Assembly (NCBI GenBank): GCA_958348565.1
Contig: CATVZP010000062.1
Location: 1-11,567, forward strand
From: an uncultured Collinsella sp.
Lineage (GTDB): Bacteria; Actinomycetota; Coriobacteriia; Coriobacteriales; Coriobacteriaceae
Direction of reading: 5' to 3'
Length of the DNA: 11,567 nucleotides
In this document: in pieces, positions 1 to 6,313 of the stretch
Layout: each line of letters opens with the position of its first letter
Numbering within the stretch: position 1 is the first letter of the stretch
Notes under the pieces: model-generated
The model's input: only the letters and a program-made list of their open reading frames with translations
Told to the model about the DNA's origin: nothing
The model's database searches: none
Translations under genes and position numbers: made by a program

Positions 1-3000
1 CGATCGGGCGGTTAACTTTGGCTAGCATATCAGAAGCGCACGAATCGAGCGCCCAACTCCGGAAAGCCGAGAACTCCATGCGCGAGCGCAAGCCCTCCAA
101 ATAGCGAATCGACCTGCTCAATTGCACGCGGCCGGGGTTTTCGGCCATCGCGATGCGACGGGTGTCGTCAAACCCCGAAACGCGACAGAAACCAAGCTCT
201 TCGAAGATCCCCAGGCCGCTTTCCACCGAGCGCTCGTCGACCGGCGTGCGAGCATCGATGGCAAGGCACATCTGCGCGATATCGATATCGCTCGCACTAA
301 AGGAGTCGTCTCCGGTCTTGCCGCGGTTGGAGCGCCACATAGTCTGCAGCGCTCGATAGAGCGTGACGAGCTCGTCGCGCTCGGGCGCGTAGCAGTCGAG
401 CAGGCGCTCGTTAATGCGAGCGTCACGCGACGAATAGAGCAGGTGAATCACGGCAGGTTGGCCATCGCGACCGGCGCGTCCGCTCATCTGGTTGAACTCG
501 ATGGCGCCAAACGGCATGTGGTAGAGCACGACATGGCGGATATCGGGCAGGTTCACGCCCTCACCAAAGGCAGAGGTCGAAACGATGCAGCTGAGGCTTC
601 CGTCACGAAACGCTTCCTCGACACGGCGACGATCGGAGCGCGCAAGCCCCGCGTTATAGAACGCAATGCGGGTCGCGCAATCGGGCACCCGCTTGCGCAG
701 CGTCTTAGCAAGCGCCACGGACTGGTCGCGCGAGTTGACGTAGATGACGGTCTTCTCCCCCGTCGCCACGATTGACACCAGGCGGTTCTCGCGGCTTGCA
801 AGATCTCGGTCGTCCTCGAGCTGCAAGTTCTCGCGCACCGTCTCGTCGACCACCGTACGGGTAATCGGTAGCACGCGGGCGAGCTCGGCCACAACCGGAG
901 CCGTTGCGGTGGCAGTCGTGGCCAGAACGACCGGGTCGCCCAGGGCCTTGAGGATATCGGGCATGTCGAGATAGGCGCTACGGTCGCCGCCCTTGGCAAG
1001 ACCGGCATGATGTGCCTCATCGATAACGACAAAACCGATGCGCCCCGAACGCGCAAAGCGGTCGCGGTGAATGGACAGGAACTCGGGCGTCGTGAGCACG
1101 ATGCCGGTGCGGCCCGAAGCCAAGCCGGCAAACACGTCATCGCGCGCCGCCTCCACGGTCTCGCCGGTCAGCACGCCTACGCCAATGCCGAGCGCGGCCA
1201 TCGTCGACGAGAGGTGATAGGCCTGGTCGGCAACGAGCGCGCGCAGCGGATAGACAAAGATGCTCGCACGCCCGCGAAGGACCGCCTCGCGCGCGGCATG
1301 CACATGGAAGATAAGAGACTTGCCGCGCCCCGTTCCCATAACGGCCAAGACGCTCTGGTGGTCGGCGAGCGCGTCGAGTGCCTCGACCTGAGCACGGTGC
1401 GGCTGGTTCGAGCCGATAAAGCTATGGATAAGCGAGCGCGTCAGCTCGGTATAGGAAAGCTGGGCGAGCGTTTGGCGCTTGCGGGACTCTAGACGAAGGC
1501 CGGCGTCCGCAGGCTCCACGCCACGGCGAAGCTCACATGCCGGGTCGTCAACGCTGAGCGCCGTGGTATCGCGGACCAAAACATCCTTGATCATGAGCTT
1601 TGGCTTTACGCGACCCTGCCAATGCTCGGCCACGGCCTCGAACACCAAATCGACGGCGCTATCGCAATTGATGAGCTTATCGATCTGCGGCACGCGGAAC
1701 ATAATGGCCGGCACACTCGCGGCGCCATCGGTCGCCACGAAGCGCATGTGCTCGCCGGTTTTGCCCACCACGGCGCGATCGCACATTGTCACGCCCTCGG
1801 CCGCCAACAGCGGCACCTTGTTGCCCTGGCCAAACGGCTCAAGACGGGAGATCTGCTCGATGGTCTCGATATTCAGCTCGGAAAGGTCGACCGTGGCGGC
1901 AACCTCGTCAGTGTCTTCAAAGTCCTCGGCGGGAAGCTCGGACAGCACGGCGGAAAGACGACGGCGGAACTCGTCGAGCTTGGACGCCTCGATGGTCACG
2001 CCCACCGCACCCGCATGTCCGCCGCGACGAATCAGCAGATCCGAGCAACGTTCTACGGCGTCGAACAGGTTGACCTTGCCCACCGAGCGACCCGAACCGC
2101 GAGCGATACCGTCTTCGATCGAGAACAGCAGCGCCGGCACGTGATAACGGTTGGTCAGACGGCTTGCTACGATACCCTTGACGCCCTCGTGCCAGCCCTC
2201 ACCACCCACGACGATTGCGCGACCGCCATCATAGGTCTCCTCGACCTTTGCCATGGCATCGCGCGTGAGCTCCGCCTCGATCTCGCGACGCTGACGGTTG
2301 ATCTCCTCGAGCTCGGCCGCAAGCGCGCTTGCCTCGATAGGATCGCGGGCAAGCAGCAGATCGAGCGCCAGCTTGGGATCGGCCATGCGGCCGGCAGCGT
2401 TTAAGCGGGGAATGAGCGAGAACGATAGGCCATCGGCCGTAATGCTAGAGAGGTCGGCCTTGGCGAGCGCGGCCAGCGCGATATAGCCGGGGCGAGCGGT
2501 CACGCGCATCTGCTGGATGCCCTCGGCGACCAGCGCGCGGTTCTCGGGCGTCAACGGCATCATGTCGGACACGGTACCCAGCGCCGCAACCTCAATCAGC
2601 GAACGCCAATACGACGGCTTGCCCAGACGCTCGCCCAGGACTTGCACCAGCTTGAGCGCCACGCCGGCACCGGCGAGCTCGCGCGAGGGACCCTCGTCCT
2701 CGAGCTTGGGGTCGGTCAGGGGTACGCCCTGCGGCACCTGATCTGAGGGCTCGTGATGGTCCGTGACCGCCAAATCAATCCCCAGGCTCTCCAGATAGGA
2801 GACCTCTTCCTTGGCGGCAATGCCGTTATCGACGGTCACGATCAGCTGGGGGCGAGCGAGCTCGTTGACGCGGTCGAGCGCCGCGCGCGAAAGACCGTAG
2901 CCCTCGTCAAAGCGATGCGGAATAAACGGCGTGACATCGGCGCCAAACGTGCGCAGCGCCTCGGTCAACAGGCAGGTCGATGTAATGCCGTCAACGTCAA

Positions 3001-3274
3001 AATCGCCAAAGACCGCGATGTGCTCGTGGTTGCGAATAGCGCGCTCGACGCGGTCGGCAACGACCGACATGCCCGGGATAATGAGTGGGTCGGCCCAGTC
3101 GCGATCGAGCGAAGGCGTCAAAAACAGCTGGCCTTCCTCGATGGATGTAATGCCGTGCGCAACCATAATGCGCGCCACCAGCCCGGGTATGCCCAGGCCA
3201 GCCGAAAGCTCCTTTTCGAGCTCGGGGTTTTGCTGAGCGACCGCCCAACGATGCGTCGTCTTAAGCGATGACAT
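1..3274 (-). CDS. recJ: RecJ single-strand exonuclease fused to a RecQ-like helicase (partial, 3' end off window)
   Basis: Predicted 5'-3' single-strand-specific DNA exonuclease of repair and recombination with its own DNA helicase. One frame stays open from ATG 3274 to the left edge (1,091 codons, no stop). The first ~570 residues are RecJ: GDFDVDG at 90-96, VDNG at 148-151, DHH at 172-174, GTVSDM at 233-238, GSGRS at 393-397, GGHAGAVG at 418-425, then an OB-like region opening with EPFGQGN near 479-485. After a linker (~571-620), a helicase core follows: QPHRAQ near 624, Walker A GTGRGKS at 647-653, DEAHH at 752-756, ATTATAT near 785-791, FGEGVNLPD near 903-911 and QMSGRAGRDG at 929-938. 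I checked the frame at the RecJ DHH motif, Walker A and DEAH box; all agree, so the fusion is real in this sequence. The start is chosen for RecJ-like N-terminal alignment and GGGGGTGG upstream. GTG 3319 is an in-frame alternative without an SD. Confidence 0.93.
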   Translation of the reverse strand, partial: MSSLKTTHRWAVAQQNPELEKELSAGLGIPGLVARIMVAHGITSIEEGQLFLTPSLDRDWADPLIIPGMSVVADRVERAIRNHEHIAVFGDFDVDGITSTCLLTEALRTFGADVTPFIPHRFDEGYGLSRAALDRVNELARPQLIVTVDNGIAAKEEVSYLESLGIDLAVTDHHEPSDQVPQGVPLTDPKLEDEGPSRELAGAGVALKLVQVLGERLGKPSYWRSLIEVAALGTVSDMMPLTPENRALVAEGIQQMRVTARPGYIALAALAKADLSSITADGLSFSLIPRLNAAGRMADPKLALDLLLARDPIEASALAAELEEINRQRREIEAELTRDAMAKVEETYDGGRAIVVGGEGWHEGVKGIVASRLTNRYHVPALLFSIEDGIARGSGRSVGKVNLFDAVERCSDLLIRRGGHAGAVGVTIEASKLDEFRRRLSAVLSELPAEDFEDTDEVAATVDLSELNIETIEQISRLEPFGQGNKVPLLAAEGVTMCDRAVVGKTGEHMRFVATDGAASVPAIMFRVPQIDKLINCDSAVDLVFEAVAEHWQGRVKPKLMIKDVLVRDTTALSVDDPACELRRGVEPADAGLRLESRKRQTLAQLSYTELTRSLIHSFIGSNQPHRAQVEALDALADHQSVLAVMGTGRGKSLIFHVHAAREAVLRGRASIFVYPLRALVADQAYHLSSTMAALGIGVGVLTGETVEAARDDVFAGLASGRTGIVLTTPEFLSIHRDRFARSGRIGFVVIDEAHHAGLAKGGDRSAYLDMPDILKALGDPVVLATTATATAPVVAELARVLPITRTVVDETVRENLQLEDDRDLASRENRLVSIVATGEKTVIYVNSRDQSVALAKTLRKRVPDCATRIAFYNAGLARSDRRRVEEAFRDGSLSCIVSTSAFGEGVNLPDIRHVVLYHMPFGAIEFNQMSGRAGRDGQPAVIHLLYSSRDARINERLLDCYAPERDELVTLYRALQTMWRSNRGKTGDDSFSASDIDIAQMCLAIDARTPVDERSVESGLGIFEELGFCRVSGFDDTRRIAMAENPGRVQLSRSIRYLEGLRSRMEFSAFRSWALDSCASDMLAKVNRPI

Positions 3275-3326
3275 AGGCGCCCACCCCCGATAGGGGCAGG
3301 TCGCCGCGATACCTCTCACGGTTCAT
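3261..3326 (-). CDS. Possible 21-residue leader peptide overlapping the recJ start
   Basis: An ATG at 3326 opens a 21-codon frame (beginning MNRERYRGDL, ending GAYVIA) that stops with TAA at 3263-3261, just inside recJ (ATG 3274) in another frame. It has a good SD: AGAGGA, 9 bases before its ATG. Within it lies CCCC-TATC-GGGG, a short hairpin that would cover the GGGGGTGG in front of recJ. Ribosomes translating the leader would open this hairpin and end beyond the recJ start, so translational coupling is a reasonable inference. I recognise no homolog of the peptide, and it may be a chance frame. Confidence 0.35.
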   Translation of the reverse strand: MNRERYRGDLPLSGVGAYVIA

Positions 3327-3382
3327 AGCGATGAGTCCTCTGTGTATGCCCGCTTCGGCAGGCAGATCTGTTGAACGGATTT

Positions 3383-3388
3383 ATTATA
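3383..3388 (-). promoter_or_regulatory. Candidate -10 box for recJ
   Basis: Read on the minus strand this is a perfect TATAAT in an otherwise GC-rich stretch, about 57 bases upstream of the leader ATG and 109 upstream of the recJ ATG. At 16-18 bases further upstream only GATTTG/CGATTT is present, a poor -35 match, and there is no TG extension. The assignment rests on the -10 and its position. Confidence 0.45.
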
Positions 3389-3453
3389 CCGTGCAGCGCG
3401 GACGCAAATCGCCGCAGCACGCCGCGGTTTCGGTAAACGATGCCGGTAATACC

Positions 3454-3468
3454 CTCGAAATATTCGAG
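3454..3468. promoter_or_regulatory. Short dyad CTCGAA-ATA-TTCGAG, possible operator
   Basis: A perfect 6-bp inverted repeat with a 3-base spacer lies in the divergent gap between recJ and the BASS transporter, 83 bases before the transporter ATG. A weaker 5-bp dyad, GACGC/GCGTC, sits at 3484-3499. The position suits a repressor site for the plus-strand gene, but no regulator gene is nearby and no clear promoter for that gene can be named. Confidence 0.25.
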
Positions 3469-3550
3469 CGTTTCTGACGCACGGACGCATGCGAGCGTCT
3501 AGCATATCCATTCAAAACGGATTCACGAGCAAAGGGAGTCACAAGCGCAT

Positions 3551-4549
3551 ATGAAGCAATGGGTTGGACTGGGCAAGTTTCTCGCGGGGCATATGCAGGT
3601 CATCGTTCCGATTTGCGTAACGCTCGGTGTGATCTTTCCCCAGCAGATCGGCGTACTTAAGCCCATCGTTCCCGTCCTCTTCGCCTTTATGACATTCCAA
3701 GGTGCGCTCAGCAACACCTTTCACCAGGTGGCTGAGGTGTTCCGCCGTCCCCTGCATTTGATTTTGGCGTTATTTGTCTCGGCTGTGCTCATCCCCATCG
3801 CGGCGTATGCCATGGGCTCACTGTTCTTTGGTTCCAACCCCAACCTTGTCTGCGGCATCGTGCTCGAGTACAGCGTACCCGTGGCGGTCACTGCCTTTAT
3901 GTGGATTGGCATGTTCGGCGGCAACGGCCCGCTCGCGCTCACCATCATCCTGACGTCCTCGGTTATCTCGCCTGTGACGATTCCTCTTACGCTCAAGCTC
4001 CTGCTGGGCGCCACCGTCTCAATCGACGTGCCGAGCATGATGCAAGACATGGCCTTTATGATCGCCATACCCGCCGTGCTCGGCATCGTGATCAACGAAC
4101 TCACACGCGGATGGGGACACGAGAAACTCTCCCCCGCGCTTTCGCCCGCCTGCAAGTTCATGATGATGGGTGTCATCGCGTCCAACTCCACCGCCATGAG
4201 CGAGTACGTGTTGCACATGAATGTTGAGCGCCTGGAAGTCGCCCTCTTTATCCTTTCGTTCGCCATCAGTGGCTTTATCATCGGCATCCTGGTCGCACGT
4301 GCCCTGCATTTGCCGTATAGCGAGACGACTACTATGTGCTTTACCTGCGGCATGCGTAACATCTCTTCGGGCGCCGTCATCGCCACGCAGTATTTTCCCG
4401 GCGAGGTCGTGTTCCCCGTCATGTGCGGCACGCTGTTTCAGCAGGTGCTTGCCTCGATTATCGGGCATCTCTTTGAGCGCCTAACCGGCGAGGAGCGCGC
4501 CAAACAGCGCAAGCGGGTCAAGGCCGGGCGCGACGCGATGGCACGCTAG
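3551..4549 (+). CDS. BASS-family (bile acid:sodium symporter-like) membrane transporter
   Basis: A 332-residue, very hydrophobic protein with about 8-10 predicted membrane helices and a basic C-terminal tail (from ~311), the usual size for bacterial BASS/SBF transporters, which carry bile acids or other organic anions such as pantoate. Family-like features are an N-terminal helix pair ending in LKPIVPVLFAFMTFQGAL (36-53), a Pro110-initiated segment running to GGNGPLAL (123-130), TSSVISPVTIPLTL (135-148), and the late motif GMRN at 267-270 followed by ISSGAVIA. Where studied sodium-coupled members have Glu-Val-Gly-Met-Gln-Asn, this protein reads T-C-G-M-R-N, so sodium coupling is doubtful. AAAGGGAG lies 12 bases before the ATG, a rather long spacing, but no better start is in frame. 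It is monocistronic and divergent from recJ. The family is confident; the substrate is unknown. Confidence 0.85.
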   Translation: MKQWVGLGKFLAGHMQVIVPICVTLGVIFPQQIGVLKPIVPVLFAFMTFQGALSNTFHQVAEVFRRPLHLILALFVSAVLIPIAAYAMGSLFFGSNPNLVCGIVLEYSVPVAVTAFMWIGMFGGNGPLALTIILTSSVISPVTIPLTLKLLLGATVSIDVPSMMQDMAFMIAIPAVLGIVINELTRGWGHEKLSPALSPACKFMMMGVIASNSTAMSEYVLHMNVERLEVALFILSFAISGFIIGILVARALHLPYSETTTMCFTCGMRNISSGAVIATQYFPGEVVFPVMCGTLFQQVLASIIGHLFERLTGEERAKQRKRVKAGRDAMAR

Positions 4550-4568
4550 ACAGCACACTTTTCGCAGG

Positions 4569-4590
4569 CGCTCGCCTTGCTACGCGAGCG
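4569..4590 (+). terminator. Weak hairpin between convergent genes
   Basis: CGCTCGC at 4569-4575 pairs perfectly with GCGAGCG at 4584-4590 (8-base loop) and is followed on the plus strand by TTTCC. It lies 20 bases after the transporter stop and overlaps the last codons and stop of the convergent GalT-like gene. The T run is short, so this is at best a weak intrinsic terminator for the transporter. On the minus strand no T run follows. Confidence 0.4.
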
Positions 4591-5377
4591 TTTCCAGATG
4601 CGCACGCAGGCGCTCAGCATCGATATCGAGCGTGGTCTCGGCATTGACCTGGGCCAGACGATAGCCCACAAAGTAGGGCGATACCACCCAACGCGGCAGC
4701 GCCTTGGCAATGGTCCGGCCGTCCATATGGTAGAAGAACAAGTTGTACGACTCTGCGCGACCGCCGTGGTGCTCGTGCAGGATATAGCGCAGGGCTACCT
4801 GAATCGCATCGGCAAACAGGTCCGCTTCGGCTTGGTTGCGGGCGTCGTCGCTGGCGGCGATTCCCTGTGGAGCCGAGACGTTGACCTCAAAGAATCCCAT
4901 AATCGGCTCGGTTGAGATGTTGACCGAGATTCTCCCCTGCCGCCAGACATCGATGCCTTCGAAATTGGCGGAAGTCAGCGAAGCATAGCCGTCTTCCTGC
5001 TCCAAACCCACAATCTGCATGTGTGGATGGACGAGGCTGCCGCCCGAAAGCGGGCCTTTGTTCTTGTACATGAGCACGCTGCGGTACTGTTGGGAATCGA
5101 TCATCTGCTGCCAGCAGCCCAGGGCAAACCGCATCACATGATGCAGCTCGTCCGGTTCATAAGTCAGCAGGTCGGCGTCGTGATTGGCCGACTCGATCAA
5201 TACGGTCTGGCGGGTGGCCCGCAAGGTCTTGAACTTATTCTCGAGCCAGATGCAGTCGCCATCGCGCCGGATGATGTTGGCGAGTCCCTCCGTGTCGCAA
5301 AAAGGGCACGCGGTGCCAGGGCGACGATTATCGTCGGGCTTGCCGCTCGCCTGCTGAACGTCAAATACCAGCGCCAC
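4580..5377 (-). CDS. GalT-like / HIT-superfamily protein, DUF4931 type
   Basis: A 265-residue protein resembling galactose-1-phosphate uridylyltransferase-fold enzymes. CPFC at 24-27 and H66 (in ESANHD) are candidate zinc ligands. GGSLVHPHMQ at 112-121 gives the H-P-H-x-Q signature; by comparison with E. coli GalT, H117 would be the zinc ligand, H119 the nucleophile and Q121 the conserved glutamine. This suggests a nucleotidyl transferase or nucleotide-ester hydrolase working through a His-nucleotide intermediate, probably cytosolic since no signal or membrane helix is seen. It is shorter than true GalT (~350 residues) and I cannot claim galactose metabolism. The start is GTG 5377, supported by GGAGG 8 bases upstream inside the end of cutC; only 3 bases separate it from the cutC stop, so the two are translationally coupled. 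The DUF4931 assignment is from memory of the family's CPFC plus GalT-like pattern. Confidence 0.78.
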   Translation of the reverse strand: MALVFDVQQASGKPDDNRRPGTACPFCDTEGLANIIRRDGDCIWLENKFKTLRATRQTVLIESANHDADLLTYEPDELHHVMRFALGCWQQMIDSQQYRSVLMYKNKGPLSGGSLVHPHMQIVGLEQEDGYASLTSANFEGIDVWRQGRISVNISTEPIMGFFEVNVSAPQGIAASDDARNQAEADLFADAIQVALRYILHEHHGGRAESYNLFFYHMDGRTIAKALPRWVVSPYFVGYRLAQVNAETTLDIDAERLRAHLETLA

Positions 5378-5380
5378 GGG

Positions 5381-6058
5381 CTATGCCTCCAGCGGCACGA
5401 TCTTGGTGCCATGGAGCTCGGAGACGCCTAGCGCCGCCGCGACCGCGTCGCGATTTGCCGTAGTGATGCCGCCGCCGGGAAGGATGGTCAAACGATCGCC
5501 CGCATACTCGATTAAACGAGCCAGGTTTTCGAAGTTGTCCTCGATCGGCGTACCGGCAGCACCACCGTGCGTCAGAATGCGCGTGACGCCGCAGTCGGCG
5601 AGCGTATCAATCGCATCGAGCTGAGCCTCGGGCGAGAGCTGGTCAAATGCCATGTGGAAGGTGATGTCAAGGGACTCGCGTTTGCACTCCTCGGTCGCGC
5701 AGCCCGCAGCCATCACAAGGGCGCCGAGGGTGAGCTCGTCGAGCGCCCATCCGCCGGCACAGGGCTTGCAGCATCCAAAGACCAGGCCATCGACGCCGGC
5801 GCTCACGGCAAGGCCCAGGTCCATCTCCATCATACGTAACTCGTCCTGGTTGTAATGAAAGTCTCCACCACGCGGACGAATCATGCACATCACTCGCGCG
5901 TCATGCTCGTGAGCGTAGCTGACTGTAGCGCTAATAACGCCGGCGGAAGGCGTGGTGCCACCGACGGCGAGGTTGTCACACAGCTCAATGCGCCCCGCAC
6001 CGGCCTCGATGGCCGCCGGCACTCGCTCAAAGTTCTCGGCACAAAACTCGTACAGCAT
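5381..6058 (-). CDS. cutC: Copper homeostasis protein CutC
   Basis: A 225-residue TIM-barrel protein of the CutC family, once linked to copper tolerance in E. coli; its biochemical activity is not firmly known. Family stretches visible are GAGRIELCDNLAVGGTTPSAG near the N-terminus, MIRPRGGDFHYNQDE, DITFHMAFD, LTHGGAAGTP and ILPGGGITTAN near the C-terminus. It is slightly shorter than the ~250-residue E. coli protein. The frame is open upstream to 6331, but that 91-residue extension crosses the 6118-6184 palindrome, resembles no CutC and lacks family sequence. The start at ATG 6058 places MLYEFCAENF at the family N-terminus, with GGGGG 7 bases upstream. It is the first gene of a pair with the GalT-like gene. 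No convincing promoter is seen. Confidence 0.9.
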   Translation of the reverse strand: MLYEFCAENFERVPAAIEAGAGRIELCDNLAVGGTTPSAGVISATVSYAHEHDARVMCMIRPRGGDFHYNQDELRMMEMDLGLAVSAGVDGLVFGCCKPCAGGWALDELTLGALVMAAGCATEECKRESLDITFHMAFDQLSPEAQLDAIDTLADCGVTRILTHGGAAGTPIEDNFENLARLIEYAGDRLTILPGGGITTANRDAVAAALGVSELHGTKIVPLEA

Positions 6059-6117
6059 AGATAGGCCCCCAATGACAGCAGATGTTTTCCGACGGGCATT
6101 GTCACACATCCCCATGA

Positions 6118-6184
6118 AGTTGCGGTGGAATAGGGACTGTTTTGGCCTCTGGGGCCCGTATTCAGTCCCTATTTCACCGCAACT
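6118..6184. repeat. 67-bp palindromic element with 22-bp arms
   Basis: Arms at 6118-6139 and 6163-6184 are reverse complements over 22 positions with a single mismatch, which would be a G-U pair in RNA. Each arm starts or ends AGTTGCGGTG / CACCGCAACT and carries TAGGGACTG / CAGTCCCTA. The 23-base centre contains its own GGCC/GGCC mini-hairpin. There is no T run after it on either strand, so it is not a standard terminator. It sits between cutC (minus) and the zinc-ribbon membrane gene (plus). It looks like a dispersed palindromic repeat or a MITE relic, but copy number cannot be judged from one window. Confidence 0.8.
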
Positions 6185-6237
6185 CAGAATGATCTCTTGG
6201 GGACGGCACGGCTGCCGAAAAATGTTGCCGATGGTAA

Positions 6238-6251
6238 ATGTTGCGCAACAT
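6238..6251. promoter_or_regulatory. Perfect 14-bp palindrome ATGTTGCGCAACAT, possible operator
   Basis: A perfect 14-bp dyad lies 62 bases before the ATG of the membrane gene at 6314. Its left half, within AAATGTTGC (6236-6244), is also present as a direct copy at 6220-6228, 16 bases earlier, and a looser ATGGTT/AACCAT inverted repeat follows. Such spacing is typical of a dimeric regulator site, but no regulator is encoded nearby and I could not place a promoter confidently in this gap. Confidence 0.35.
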
Positions 6252-6313
6252 GGTTCGCAAATCTTGGTCAACCATAGCAGTATCGACATTCGTATCCAGA
6301 GGAAAGGATTGCC

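Noticed and set aside
122..3271. Several long plus-strand frames (for example 122-775, 1479-2144, 1622-2404, 2753-3271)
   Set aside because: They run antisense to the recJ-helicase frame, which has all family motifs. Their translations are Arg/Ala/Ser-rich without domains, as expected for shadows of GC-rich genes.
3721..4468. Minus-strand frames of 236 and 149 codons opposite the BASS transporter
   Set aside because: The plus-strand frame is a clear membrane transporter; the antisense translations show no motif and no supported start.
4569..4590. Hairpin as a strong bidirectional terminator
   Set aside because: There are only three T residues on the plus side and none on the minus side, so it is listed only as a weak plus-strand candidate.
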